Below the pieces are notes generated by a model that was not told the DNA's origin, ran no database searches, and saw only the letters and a list, made by a program, of their open reading frames with translations. Both the position numbers and the translations under genes were made by a program. A stretch of DNA of 64,000 nucleotides from Paenibacillus turpanensis (GTDB lineage: Bacteria; Bacillota; Bacilli; Paenibacillales; YIM-B00363), in assembly GCF_011421635.1 (NCBI RefSeq), contig NZ_WTLI01000003.1, positions 186,001 to 250,000 on the forward strand. Direction: 5' to 3'. Of the stretch, positions 15,215-23,707 are shown in pieces (the stretch's first letter is position 1; every line of letters begins with the position of its first letter).

Positions 15215-16432
15215 ATGTCGGAAGAAACAAAGGTTCAAGATCAGGGTACTGCGGCAGCAGACCAAACGAACGAAATGGCGAACATTTCCACGGTCAAGAA
15301 GGGTGACGTGGTAACGGGAACCATCGTTAAAGTGGAAGATAATCAAGCATTCGTAGATATTGGTTATAAATATGACGGCGTAATTCCGATTCGTGAGCTT
15401 TCCGCAGTGAATGTGGACAGTGCAGCGCAAATCGTGGAGAAGGGCCAAGAGGTAACCCTTAAGGTTGTCAGCATCAACGATGAGAAGGAAAGCCTCGTGC
15501 TCTCCAAGAGAGCGGTTGAAGCAGAGACAGCTTGGGATCGCCTGCAAGAGCAGTTTGACAAAGGCGAGGTATTCGAAGCGAAGGTTGCCGACGTGGTTAA
15601 GGGCGGTCTCGTTGTCGATGTTGGCGTACGCGGCTTTGTGCCGGCTTCTATGGTAGAGCGTCATTTCGTTGAAGATTTCAGCGATTACAAAGGACGTTCC
15701 CTGCGCCTGAAAGTGAAAGAAATCGATAAAGAAAACAACAAGCTTATCCTTTCGCAGAAGGATGTGCTTGACGATGATTACGAAGCAGAGAAGAAGAAAA
15801 TCCTGAACAACCTTCAAGCTGATCAAGTCATTGAAGGTACGGTTCAGCGCCTGACTCCGTTCGGCGCTTTCATCGATATCGGCGGAATCGACGGCCTGGT
15901 GCACATTTCCGAGATGGCATGGAACCATGTTGAGCAGCCTTCCGATGTTGTCAAAGAAGGCGACAAGGTGAAGGTTAAAATTTTGAAGGTTGATCCTGAG
16001 AATGAGCGGATCTCCTTGAGCATGAAGGCGGCTCAACCGGGTCCTTGGGAGAAGGTTGGCAGCGAATTCGCTATCGGCGATATCGTTACCGGCACGGTAA
16101 AGCGTCTTGTATCCTTCGGTGCGTTTGTTGAAATCGCTCCGGGCGTAGAGGGTCTTGTTCACATCTCGCAGATCGCGCACCGTCATGTGGCTACTCCGCA
16201 AGAGGTGCTGAAGGAAGGCGAAGAGGTGAAGGTAAAAATTCTTGACCTGAATCCTTCGGAAAAGCGTGTCAGCCTCAGCATTAAGGAAACGGAAGAAGCA
16301 CCTGCGCGTGAACCGCGTCAAGAGCGTCCGAAGCGTGAGCCGAAGCAGCAGGAGCCGATGGGCGATAATGTTCAAGGGTTAACGATGACTCTTGGCGAGC
16401 GTTTCGGCGACAAGCTCAGCAAATTTAAATAA
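15215..16432 (+). CDS. ypfD: S1-domain RNA-binding protein YpfD (RpsA homologue)
   Basis: A 405-residue protein with four S1 domains, beginning near residues 26, 112, 199 and 284 (for example KKGDVVTGTIVKVEDNQAFV and VIEGTVQRLTPFGAFIDIGG). It is the Gram-positive counterpart of ribosomal protein S1, with fewer repeats than the six of E. coli. The C-terminus is a charged, Glu/Arg/Pro-rich tail. The start has GAGGAGGTAATCAA directly upstream, an unusually full match to the anti-Shine-Dalgarno sequence. A strong terminator separates it from fni. Its role in Firmicutes is less clear than that of E. coli S1. A 409-codon open frame on the opposite strand is a shadow. Confidence 0.93.
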   Translation: MSEETKVQDQGTAAADQTNEMANISTVKKGDVVTGTIVKVEDNQAFVDIGYKYDGVIPIRELSAVNVDSAAQIVEKGQEVTLKVVSINDEKESLVLSKRAVEAETAWDRLQEQFDKGEVFEAKVADVVKGGLVVDVGVRGFVPASMVERHFVEDFSDYKGRSLRLKVKEIDKENNKLILSQKDVLDDDYEAEKKKILNNLQADQVIEGTVQRLTPFGAFIDIGGIDGLVHISEMAWNHVEQPSDVVKEGDKVKVKILKVDPENERISLSMKAAQPGPWEKVGSEFAIGDIVTGTVKRLVSFGAFVEIAPGVEGLVHISQIAHRHVATPQEVLKEGEEVKVKILDLNPSEKRVSLSIKETEEAPAREPRQERPKREPKQQEPMGDNVQGLTMTLGERFGDKLSKFK

Positions 16433-16456
16433 GCTGCTGCGGCAGCATGAACGAGG

Positions 16457-16489
16457 ATAAGGGCGTTAAGGCGCCCTTATTTTCTTTTG
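16457..16489 (+). terminator. Terminator of ypfD
   Basis: ATAAGGGCG (16457-16465) and CGCCCTTAT (16472-16480) form nine perfect pairs, followed by a T-rich tract. Confidence 0.85.
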
Positions 16490-16509
16490 TCTGGGAGGCG
16501 ACTGGAACT

Positions 16510-17562
16510 TTGAGAATGTCTAGAAAAATGGACCACGTCGAGCATGCCCTTGGAATCGGCCAAAGCGGGCGGCATGGCTTCGACGATATCACTTTCGTGC
16601 ACCAATGTATTATTGATTTATCGATGGACGAGGTTAAGCTGGATACGTCGCTTGGAACTATTGCCATTGAGGCTCCGATTTATATTAATGCGATGACTGG
16701 AGGCTCCACAGAGACGGAGCAGATTAACCGTGAGCTGGCGATTGCTGCAGCGCAGGCGCGGATCCCGATGGCGGTCGGTTCCCAAATGTCGGCATTAAAA
16801 CATGCCGAAGTCGAGCAAAGCTATCGGATCGTCAGGGAGATGAATCCGAACGGAATCGTTCTCGCCAATTTAGGCAGTGAAGCCACCGTAGACCAAGCGC
16901 TCCGAGCGATTGATATGCTGGAAGCGAACATGCTGCAAATTCATTTAAACATTATGCAGGAGCTGATCATGCCGGAAGGAGACCGGAATTTTAGCGGAAT
17001 GCTGGGACGGATCGAAAGCATTGTCAAAGCTTCTCCAGTGCCCGTAATGGTCAAGGAGGTTGGCTTTGGGATCATGCGTGAAGGCGCGCGCAAGCTGCGG
17101 GATGCCGGTGTATCGGTGATCGACTGCGGCGGGTCGGGCGGCACGAATTTCGCTGCCATTGAAAATGCCCGGAGAGAACAAGCGATGCCCTGGCTCAATG
17201 GTTGGGGACATCCGACGGCGATTGCGCTGCTGGAATCTCTCTCTGTTTACCCGAGAGGCAGTGTTACGGCTACGGGGGGGATTAGCGGCGTGTTAGAGGC
17301 CGGAAAGGCGCTTGCTCTTGGCGCTTCCGCCGTCGGCATGGCGGGAGCCTTCCTGCGGGTGCTGCGCAGCGAAGGTCTTGATGCATTAGTCGCTTTAATT
17401 GAACAAACCAAGCAGGAGCTGAAGCTGCTGATGACAGCGCTTGGCGCGCGAAGTGTGCCGGAGCTTTGGGATAAGCCGCTTGTCATAACAGGGCCCGTTG
17501 AACGGTGGTGCAGGCAGCGGGGGATCAACACCGTGGATTTTGCCCGCCGTGGAGAAGGTTAG
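16510..17562 (+). CDS. fni: Type 2 isopentenyl-diphosphate delta-isomerase
   Basis: FMN-dependent enzyme that interconverts isopentenyl and dimethylallyl diphosphate. Recognisable blocks are HALGIGQSGRHGFDDI, INAMTGGS, PMAVGSQMSALK, NPNGIVLANLG, QIHLNIMQELIMPEGDR, VKEVGFG and the FMN-phosphate loop GGSGGTNFAAIE. The start is placed at TTG 16510, with GGGAGG 11 bases upstream; ATG 16516 two codons later is nearly as good, and B. subtilis Fni starts at about this point. The longer frame upstream overlaps the ypfD terminator and is rejected. It feeds the hepS/hepT and undecaprenyl pathways encoded elsewhere in the window. Confidence 0.93.
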   Translation: MRMSRKMDHVEHALGIGQSGRHGFDDITFVHQCIIDLSMDEVKLDTSLGTIAIEAPIYINAMTGGSTETEQINRELAIAAAQARIPMAVGSQMSALKHAEVEQSYRIVREMNPNGIVLANLGSEATVDQALRAIDMLEANMLQIHLNIMQELIMPEGDRNFSGMLGRIESIVKASPVPVMVKEVGFGIMREGARKLRDAGVSVIDCGGSGGTNFAAIENARREQAMPWLNGWGHPTAIALLESLSVYPRGSVTATGGISGVLEAGKALALGASAVGMAGAFLRVLRSEGLDALVALIEQTKQELKLLMTALGARSVPELWDKPLVITGPVERWCRQRGINTVDFARRGEG

Positions 17563-17598
17563 AAGCAGTACGATTGTAAAAATGAAACCAATACCTAG

Positions 17599-17634
17599 GA
17601 TCCTCTGTCTATTTGGCGGGGGATCTTTTGTTTT
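17599..17634 (+). terminator. Weak terminator after fni
   Basis: GATCCTC (17599-17605) and GGGGATC (17619-17625) pair with one G-T, followed by TTTTG TTTT. Confidence 0.5.
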
Positions 17635-17695
17635 GGCGTGTAATTTTGGGAAAACGAGCAAACAATAGGAGTACCAATGACGGTCAGGTGATAAA

Positions 17696-18331
17696 ATGAA
17701 TCCCGGTATTTTGTCGTTGATCCTCCTGTTTAGCGTATGGATTTTGTGGGCTAGCGGATGGAAGGAAGTATTACTAGGGAGCGTTTCGAACTATGTAATA
17801 CTTCTTTTTTTTGCAGCATGGATAGGCGGCTTCTTTTTTACCATTCCGATATACGGCGATTTGCAGGCGGTTGGCGTTTACGTCCCGCTCGTGACCATGA
17901 TTGTCGTCATTTGGATGAAAGGGCCGTTCCTGCAGTCGCTGCATGGTATTTCCTTTGCGCTCTTTCTTGGGGCGATCATTTCTTTAATGGAAAAGCTGCA
18001 GCAGGTTGATCCGATGCTTCAGCTGTATCGGCTGTTATTTCAAGCGGATGTCGTTGCCGTACTCATGACGCTTGCATACACGCGCCAGCCGCTCCAGCAA
18101 ATTGCTGTGATCAGTCTTGCCCTTACCTTCCACGATGCGACCATACAGCTTTTGGAGCCGGAAGGCTCGGCAAGGCTGCTTGGAGGGCCGATGCTGCAGG
18201 ATCACTTGTGGACGCAGTTGTTGACGGTTCGCCTGCTTAGCGCGGCAGTTGAAACGGCTTGGCAGCGGTCCAGACAATGGGCTGGAAATCGGCTCGGTAT
18301 AAAGAAAGGGGAAGATGATCCGGATGTTTGA
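17696..18331 (+). CDS. yphA: YphA-like membrane protein
   Basis: A 211-residue integral membrane protein with about six hydrophobic helices and few charged residues until its C-terminus (RSRQWAGNRLGIKKGEDD). No catalytic motif was seen. It matches YphA of B. subtilis by size, topology and position between fni and the YIEGIA gene. CAGGTGAT sits three bases before the ATG. It overlaps the next gene by 17 bases, suggesting joint translation. Function is unknown. Confidence 0.75.
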   Translation: MNPGILSLILLFSVWILWASGWKEVLLGSVSNYVILLFFAAWIGGFFFTIPIYGDLQAVGVYVPLVTMIVVIWMKGPFLQSLHGISFALFLGAIISLMEKLQQVDPMLQLYRLLFQADVVAVLMTLAYTRQPLQQIAVISLALTFHDATIQLLEPEGSARLLGGPMLQDHLWTQLLTVRLLSAAVETAWQRSRQWAGNRLGIKKGEDDPDV

Positions 18332-19196
18332 CGAAAGATATACGATTGCGATTGTGGTAGGTACAGTCATTGGCTTAATAAGCCGTATTTCAATGCTTCG
18401 TACCGATTACAGGCAGTATCCAACGTATCCGCACGGAAAAATCATTCACCTTTCTCTAGGTGTGATCGCCGCCGCGCTGGGAGCCGTGGCCGTTCCCTCG
18501 TTATTTGAGCGTGATTACACGGCGGTAACGTTCCTGGCTTTAGCGGCACAGCAGTTTCGCGATGTGCGGAATATGGAACGGGAAACCTTAACGAAGCTGG
18601 ACAGTATGGAGCTCGTGCAGCGCGGGGCGACCTATATTGAAGGGATCGCTATGGTATTTGAGGGCCGCAATTACCTCGCGATCTTTACGGCTTTCACCAG
18701 CTCGCTGTTTACCGTGCTTTTTGCATGGTATTGGGGGGTTGCGGCTGGAGCGGCGGCGCTGCTGATTGCAAATTATTTTAAATCGGGGAAGTCGATTCAA
18801 GAAATTGCCGATGTCGAAGCAGCGCCCATCCGGTTTGAAGGTCCGAACGTATTTGTCGGCGACATTCACATTATGAACGTCGGCTTGGAGGAAAGCCGAA
18901 AGCTCATCCAAGAACAAGCGCTCGGGCTTATTTTTAATCCGAAAAATGAAAATTGCCGGGTTACGTTATCTAATCTCGGCCAGCGTCAGGCGATTCTCTA
19001 TGATTTATGTACGATTCTTGGTGTGGTTCGCGATACGGGCGAGCCTTCGCTTATCCCTCTTACGAAGCTCGATCTTCGTGACGGAAGGCTCGGCGTGTTT
19101 TTGCTTCCCCGTAAAAACAATCCAAAGCATGCGGTGAAAACTGCGCTTCAGGTGCCTGTATTGGAAAGTGCGGTGCGTATGCCGTCGGAAGCGTGA
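18315..19196 (+). CDS. YIEGIA-family membrane protein (YphB-like)
   Basis: A 293-residue protein that contains the literal family signature YIEGIA at about residue 112, after QRGAT. Several hydrophobic helices occupy the first half (IAIVVGTVIGLIS, LSLGVIAAALGAVAV, AAGAAALLIANYF). The second half is a soluble domain. The family occurs in spore formers and its role is not established. It follows yphA with overlap and precedes a small gene of the type annotated as a capping subunit for YIEGIA, so the three probably act together. Start at ATG 18315; ATG 18324 is an alternative. Confidence 0.8.
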   Translation: MIRMFDERYTIAIVVGTVIGLISRISMLRTDYRQYPTYPHGKIIHLSLGVIAAALGAVAVPSLFERDYTAVTFLALAAQQFRDVRNMERETLTKLDSMELVQRGATYIEGIAMVFEGRNYLAIFTAFTSSLFTVLFAWYWGVAAGAAALLIANYFKSGKSIQEIADVEAAPIRFEGPNVFVGDIHIMNVGLEESRKLIQEQALGLIFNPKNENCRVTLSNLGQRQAILYDLCTILGVVRDTGEPSLIPLTKLDLRDGRLGVFLLPRKNNPKHAVKTALQVPVLESAVRMPSEA

Positions 19197-19329
19197 AGGA
19201 CAGTAACCGTCCGCATGGTGTACAATGGGCGGCTCCAGGTCAGAGAATTGCTTTGAAAAGCGGACCGGTAGATCCGTGCCGATTGCATTTCACAGTAAGG
19301 TTGAGAGGGGATAGGGAGGTGAGGCTTTC

Positions 19330-19518
19330 GTGGCAGGGATTCGGGCCATTGTTACGGTTCATGAGGATAAGGCGGCTGGGGATACCCCCATCTTTTTTGC
19401 CGGAAACGGCGAAGAGCTGCAATCCTTAAGCCGAAGGCTGGAAAAAATTTTAGATGCGACGGCGCATGAGCTTATTGAAGGAACCATTATACTTGTCGAT
19501 CATCGTTCTCAGGATTAG
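19330..19518 (+). CDS. Small partner protein of YIEGIA
   Basis: A 62-residue soluble protein (GTG start at 19330, with GGGAGGTGA upstream) with an alpha/beta look: AIVTVHEDKA, LQSLSRRLEKILDATAHEL, and TIILVDHRSQD. It is like the small proteins that follow YIEGIA genes and are annotated in databases as a capping complex subunit for YIEGIA. That name comes from association; the biochemical role is unknown. The overlapping 78-codon frame is a shadow. Confidence 0.65.
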   Translation: MAGIRAIVTVHEDKAAGDTPIFFAGNGEELQSLSRRLEKILDATAHELIEGTIILVDHRSQD

Positions 19519-19660
19519 GCGGGTTAACGCATGATTCCAATCCATAAATACTTGTGTATTGCATGAAACGGATTCGCAAAACGTTTTGTTTTTTGCTATG
19601 ATGAAGTGTATGGATATTTTAGGTAAGCAACAGTTTGGAAGCTTGTAGGGGAGTGAACGT

Positions 19661-20983
19661 ATGTCAAGGCCGATTATTGCGATCGTGGGCCGTCCCAACG
19701 TTGGGAAATCGACGATCTTTAACCGAGTAATAGGAGACCGCCTAGCGATTGTCGAAGACAAGCCGGGGGTCACACGCGACCGAATTTACGGAACAGCGGA
19801 ATGGAATGGAAAAGCCTTTAGTATTATAGATACGGGCGGTATTGAAATTGAAGGCGAGGATGAGATTCTGCGGCTGGTCCGCGCTCAAGCCGAGCTGGCG
19901 ATTGAAGAAGCTGATGCGATTATTTTTATGGTGGACGCAAAGGCGGGCGTGACATCGGCCGACGAGGAAGTCGCTTCGATGCTGTACCGCTCTGGCAAGC
20001 CGGTTGTGATCGCTGTCAATAAGGTCGACAACATCCGCCGTCAGGAGGACATCTACGAATTTTATACGCTCGGGTTTGGCGATCCGATCGGAATTTCGGG
20101 GGCACACGGTATCGGCATCGGCGACCTGCTCGAGCGCGTTATGGAAATCGTTCCCGAAAAAGAGGACGACGAATACGATGAGGATGTTATTCGTGTCTCA
20201 TTGATCGGACGGCCGAATGTAGGCAAATCGTCGCTGGTTAACGCGATTCTTGGGGAAGACCGCGTAATTGTCAGCAACATTGCCGGAACGACGCGGGATG
20301 CGATCGATACGCCGTTTGAACGGGATGACCGAAGATACGTGCTGATTGATACCGCGGGTATGCGCAAGCGCGGCAAAGTGTTCGAGACCACGGAAAAGTA
20401 CAGTGTGATGCGGGCGATGAAAGCGATCGAACGCTCTGATGTGGTGCTGATTGTCATCAATGCCGAGGAAGGCATCATCGAGCAGGACAAACATATTGCA
20501 GGGTATGCTCATGAAGCGGGTAAAGCATCGATTTTCGTCGTAAACAAATGGGACGTCGTAGAAAAGGATGACAAGACGCTTCATCATTTTGAACAGAAGA
20601 TCCGCGAGCACTTCTTGTTCATGACTTACGCACCGGTGCTGTTTGTTTCCGCGATGACGAAGCAGCGGCTGCACAAGCTTCTTCCGCTCATTAATTATGT
20701 CGCCGAGCAGCACAGCATGCGGATCCAAACGCATGTGCTGAACGATGTAATTGCTGATGCGGTTTCCATCAATCTGCCGCCGTCGGACAAAGGCCGCCGC
20801 CTGCGCATCAATTATGCAACACAGGTTTCGGTTAAGCCGCCGAGCATTGTGCTCTTTGTCAACGATCCGGAGCTTATGCATTTTTCGTACGAGCGGTATT
20901 TGGAAAATAAAATTAGAGCAGCATTCGATTTCGAAGGGACGCCGGTCCGGTTGTTTACAAGAAAGAAATCGGATGACGAATAG
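19661..20983 (+). CDS. der: Ribosome biogenesis GTPase Der (EngA)
   Basis: A 440-residue protein with two tandem GTPase domains and a C-terminal KH-like domain, acting in late 50S ribosome assembly. The first G domain has [13 protein letters not shown] and NKVD. The second has [18 protein letters not shown] and NKWD. The C-terminal domain contains [19 protein letters not shown]. All GTP-binding motifs are intact. Start ATG 19661 follows GGGGAGTGAACGT. It begins the der-plsY-gpsA group, spaced by 11 and 20 bases. Confidence 0.97.
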   Translation: MSRPIIAIVGRPNVGKSTIFNRVIGDRLAIVEDKPGVTRDRIYGTAEWNGKAFSIIDTGGIEIEGEDEILRLVRAQAELAIEEADAIIFMVDAKAGVTSADEEVASMLYRSGKPVVIAVNKVDNIRRQEDIYEFYTLGFGDPIGISGAHGIGIGDLLERVMEIVPEKEDDEYDEDVIRVSLIGRPNVGKSSLVNAILGEDRVIVSNIAGTTRDAIDTPFERDDRRYVLIDTAGMRKRGKVFETTEKYSVMRAMKAIERSDVVLIVINAEEGIIEQDKHIAGYAHEAGKASIFVVNKWDVVEKDDKTLHHFEQKIREHFLFMTYAPVLFVSAMTKQRLHKLLPLINYVAEQHSMRIQTHVLNDVIADAVSINLPPSDKGRRLRINYATQVSVKPPSIVLFVNDPELMHFSYERYLENKIRAAFDFEGTPVRLFTRKKSDDE

Positions 20984-20994
20984 GGGAGAGACTC

Positions 20995-21600
20995 GTGACG
21001 TTTATCGTAACGGCCGCTGCGGTTGTCGCCGGGTACTTGCTGGGATCGATTAATTTTAGCTACTTGTATGGCAAATGGTTTAAAAATATTGATATCCGCA
21101 AGCACGGCAGCGGAAACGCCGGTGCAACGAATACGCTTCGTGTTCTGGGGAAAGGGCCGGCTATCGGCGTGCTGGCTTTGGATGTAGGTAAAGGAATTGC
21201 CGCGGTATGGATCGGCAGATGGCTGGGCGCTGAAGGAGAAGAGCTGCTGCCGATCTTAGCTGGACTTGGCGCGATTATCGGACATAATTGGCCGGTATTC
21301 TTTTCGTTCCGCGGGGGGAAAGGTATTGCAACAACGATCGGCGTAGTGGCGACGCTTTGCTTTCTGCCTGCGCTGATTGCCGGAATTATTGCGATTTTAT
21401 CGATCGTTATTACTCGTTATGTTTCGCTCGGCTCACTCATTTTTACAGCTCTGCTGCCTTTTTCGATTTGGCTGATGGATCGCCCGGATTCTATCCTGGT
21501 TGCGAGCATCATCATCGCGGTTTTCGCATTTGTGCGCCATCGCACCAATATTGTGAAGCTGGCACAAGGAAAAGAAAATAAATTAGGAAAACGCGCCTAA
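20995..21600 (+). CDS. plsY: Glycerol-3-phosphate acyltransferase PlsY
   Basis: Membrane enzyme that transfers an acyl group from acyl-phosphate to glycerol-3-phosphate, the first step of phospholipid synthesis. The 201 residues have five membrane helices and the three PlsY loop motifs: GSGNAGATNTLR, the glycine-rich FRGGKGIATT, and the late HRTNIVKLAQGKENK. Start is GTG 20995 behind GGGGAGAG. It pairs in pathway with plsC (14.4 kb) and gpsA, which follows. Confidence 0.95.
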   Translation: MTFIVTAAAVVAGYLLGSINFSYLYGKWFKNIDIRKHGSGNAGATNTLRVLGKGPAIGVLALDVGKGIAAVWIGRWLGAEGEELLPILAGLGAIIGHNWPVFFSFRGGKGIATTIGVVATLCFLPALIAGIIAILSIVITRYVSLGSLIFTALLPFSIWLMDRPDSILVASIIIAVFAFVRHRTNIVKLAQGKENKLGKRA

Positions 21601-21620
21601 TTTGTCTGGGGGGAATTGAC

Positions 21621-22676
21621 GTGACTGAACGCAAAGCGGCTGTGCTTGTGGCCGGCAGCTGGGGAACCGCGCTTGCTTCCGTTCTCGCCGACAACGGGCT
21701 GAACGTTTTCTTGTGGTCGCGCAACAAGGAACAGGTCGCGGAAATAAACGAGAAACGGGTAAACGGGCGTTTTTTACCGGAAACCCGTCTCCCTGAAGGC
21801 ATTTACGCAACGAATGATATGCAGGAAGCGCTTGAGGGGGCCGAGGCGGTAGTGATTGCGGCAACCTCGGCGTCGATGAGGGAGGTGGCACGAAACGCCT
21901 CTCCGTACATTTCGCAAGAAACGCTGGTCATCCACGCTACCAAAGGCTTTGAGGCCGAAACGCTGCTGCCGATGACCGCGGTCCTTGCTTCCGAGCTGCC
22001 CCAGGTGGAGCCTGGGCGCATCGTTGTGCTTTCCGGGCCGAGCCATGCGGAGGAAGTGGCCGCTCGCAGCCCAACGACCGTCGTTGTCGCTGCGGATGAT
22101 ACCGGCAGCCGTGAGCATGCCCAAGATTTATTTATCAATTCCTATTTCCGCGTATATACGAATCCGGATGTCGTCGGTGTGGAAATCGGCGGTGCGCTGA
22201 AAAATATTATTGCGCTTGGCGCCGGCTTATCCGATGGACTGGGCTTCGGCGACAACGCCAAGGCAGCGCTTCTGACGCGCGGACTTGCGGAAATTGCAAG
22301 GCTGGGCACAGAGCTCGGCGCCGATCCGCTTACTTTTGCGGGCTTATCGGGCGTCGGGGATTTGGTGGTAACGTGTACAAGTAAGCACAGCCGTAACTGG
22401 CGCGCGGGGTATCAGCTGGCACAGGGACAGTCCCCCGAAGAGGTACAGCGCAGCATGGGGATGGTCGTGGAAGGAATACGAACGACCAAGGCGGCACATT
22501 TGCTGGCCCAAAAGCACGGGGTGGAAATGCCGATCACACGTGAGCTTCATGCTGTATTATTCGAAGGAAAATCGCCTCGGGCTGCGGTTGAGGATTTAAT
22601 GGGACGGGGCCGTACGCACGAAATCGAAGAGGTTGCACGCACGCCGATAGGGCCGCTGCAGCGGAAAAAGGTCTAG
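21621..22676 (+). CDS. gpsA: Glycerol-3-phosphate dehydrogenase [NAD(P)+]
   Basis: Makes glycerol-3-phosphate from dihydroxyacetone phosphate, feeding PlsY. It has 351 residues with GTG start. The catalytic lysine region GGALKNIIALGAG and LSGVGDLVVTCTS, plus GPSHAEEVA, identify the family. The N-terminal dinucleotide motif reads VLVAGSWGTALA, where most family members have VLGAGSWGTALA: the first glycine of GxGxxG is valine. The rest of the motif is intact, so the protein is probably active. It is the third gene of der-plsY-gpsA. Confidence 0.95.
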   Translation: MTERKAAVLVAGSWGTALASVLADNGLNVFLWSRNKEQVAEINEKRVNGRFLPETRLPEGIYATNDMQEALEGAEAVVIAATSASMREVARNASPYISQETLVIHATKGFEAETLLPMTAVLASELPQVEPGRIVVLSGPSHAEEVAARSPTTVVVAADDTGSREHAQDLFINSYFRVYTNPDVVGVEIGGALKNIIALGAGLSDGLGFGDNAKAALLTRGLAEIARLGTELGADPLTFAGLSGVGDLVVTCTSKHSRNWRAGYQLAQGQSPEEVQRSMGMVVEGIRTTKAAHLLAQKHGVEMPITRELHAVLFEGKSPRAAVEDLMGRGRTHEIEEVARTPIGPLQRKKV

Positions 22677-22683
22677 CGCCTAC

Positions 22684-22711
22684 ACCAACAGGGTTGCCCC
22701 TTCATACAATG
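22684..22711 (+). promoter_or_regulatory. Sigma-K/sigma-E type promoter of spoVIF
   Basis: AC (22684-22685), 17 bases, then CATACAATG (22703-22711). CATACAAT matches the -10 shared by the mother-cell sigma factors E and K; the AC at -35 favours sigma-K. The gene starts 59 bases downstream. Confidence 0.5.
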
Positions 22712-22769
22712 ATGAAGAAACCGGTTCAATCCGCTTGGGTTGATCTGTCATGTGTGAAGGAGGTAGACC

Positions 22770-23042
22770 ATGTCTAAAAATATATCCAAAGACGTGCTGA
22801 ACGTAGTGAAGAAAAAAACAGGAAAAGCGGTAACGGAGCGCGATATCAAGAAGCTGGCTGGCGCTGTTAAGCCCTCTACGATGCAAAGCGAAGCCGAGCT
22901 CCGGAAGCTGATCAAGCAGGTATCCTCTATGGTGGGAGTGCCTGTACCGGAATCCACTGCGAACGAAATCGTCTCAGCGATCAAAAAGTCGGGCGGCACG
23001 GGCAACCTGGAGCAGGTAATGAAAATGATGATGAAGAAGTAA
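22770..23042 (+). CDS. spoVIF: Stage VI sporulation protein F-like
   Basis: A 90-residue, lysine-rich helical protein (KDVLNVVKKKTGKAVTERDI, LRKLIKQVSSMVGVPV, ending in QVMKMMMKK). It matches SpoVIF (YjcC) of Bacillus by size and sequence pattern; there it is made in the mother cell and is needed for coat assembly and spore resistance. AAGGAGGTAGACC lies directly before the ATG. A mother-cell type promoter upstream agrees with the assignment. It is closed by a strong terminator. Confidence 0.85.
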   Translation: MSKNISKDVLNVVKKKTGKAVTERDIKKLAGAVKPSTMQSEAELRKLIKQVSSMVGVPVPESTANEIVSAIKKSGGTGNLEQVMKMMMKK

Positions 23043-23062
23043 GAACGCATCTTCATAAATGG

Positions 23063-23100
23063 CGCAGGCTCATCTCCGGATGAAGCCTGCGCTTTTGTTT
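23063..23100 (+). terminator. Terminator of spoVIF
   Basis: GCGCAGGC (23063-23070) pairs with GCCTGCGC (23086-23093), with an inner CATC/GATG, then TTTTGTTTTT. Confidence 0.85.
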
Positions 23101-23107
23101 TTGGGTA

Positions 23108-23116
23108 TGGTATAAT
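23108..23116 (+). promoter_or_regulatory. Extended -10 promoter
   Basis: TGGTATAAT directly after the spoVIF terminator, 37 bases before the DUF2768 gene. No good -35 is visible. Confidence 0.55.
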
Positions 23117-23152
23117 AAGAGGTATGATTTTTTCGGTAAGGTGGGAAGAAAA

Positions 23153-23332
23153 ATGAGCTCAATGGATAAGATGTGGGCCTCTTTTATCGCGATGGGGTTA
23201 ATGCTGGTGGCGGTGCTGCTCGTAACCTTCGCACGGAGTAAGACCAAAGGGGCTGTTCGGTTTATATTATCCTTCCTCGCATTTTTGCTGTTGATTCCAG
23301 CGCTGCTGTATGGATTAATTTCAATGTTTTAA
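23153..23332 (+). CDS. DUF2768-like small membrane protein (YphE-like)
   Basis: A 59-residue protein with two membrane helices (MWASFIAMGLMLVAVLLVTF and FILSFLAFLLLIPALLYGL) joined by a basic turn (ARSKTKG). It matches the DUF2768 family (B. subtilis YphE), which lies after gpsA there as well. The ATG at 23153 has AAGGTGGGAAG upstream; a GTG four codons earlier is inside that site. Function is unknown. Confidence 0.7.
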   Translation: MSSMDKMWASFIAMGLMLVAVLLVTFARSKTKGAVRFILSFLAFLLLIPALLYGLISMF

Positions 23333-23380
23333 CATTATTCTGGAAGTATAAGAGAGAATGCAAAGAAAGCGAGGGAGCAC

Positions 23381-23674
23381 ATGATTACGCTTCGTGGGAA
23401 GACCGTGGAAAAAACGATTGACGAAGGAGTCGGGATGTCCCTTCTTGATCTTGCCTTGAAGCACGGCATCGATTTTCAATTTTCCTGTACGCGAGGAACC
23501 TGTGCAAGATGCCGCTGTTATGTTGACGAAGGCAAAGAGCTGCTGAACGAGCCGACAGATGAAGAGTGGGACCGTTTGGATGAAGACGAGATCGAAGAGG
23601 GCTACCGGCTTGGCTGTCAGGCGGTTGTGAAGCAGGCTGGGGTCATCCGCGCGACAAACAAAACGTATTTTTAG
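23381..23674 (+). CDS. [2Fe-2S] ferredoxin
   Basis: A 97-residue plant-type ferredoxin. The cluster ligands are CTRGTCARC and a distant LGCQ, the normal CX4-5CX2C...C pattern. One extra cysteine (CRCYV) follows the third ligand. The acidic middle (TDEEWDRLDEDEIEEG) is typical for electron transfer proteins. GAGGGAGC precedes the ATG. The next genes encode a nucleotidyltransferase-like protein and a second ferredoxin; no reductase is nearby to name a partner. Confidence 0.88.
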   Translation: MITLRGKTVEKTIDEGVGMSLLDLALKHGIDFQFSCTRGTCARCRCYVDEGKELLNEPTDEEWDRLDEDEIEEGYRLGCQAVVKQAGVIRATNKTYF

Positions 23675-23707
23675 ACATCGAGAGTGGTAGAAAATGAGGT
23701 GGACAGC

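Noticed and set aside
15146..16375. 409-codon open frame on the minus strand opposite ypfD
   Set aside because: It mirrors the codon pattern of a four-repeat S1 protein, shows no domain, no ribosome binding site and low-complexity composition; a shadow of ypfD.
19570..19610. Palindrome CAAAACGTTTTG before der as a CcpA site
   Set aside because: It is a perfect 12-base palindrome but lacks the TG...CA ends of the cre consensus; a TATGAT nearby has no good -35.
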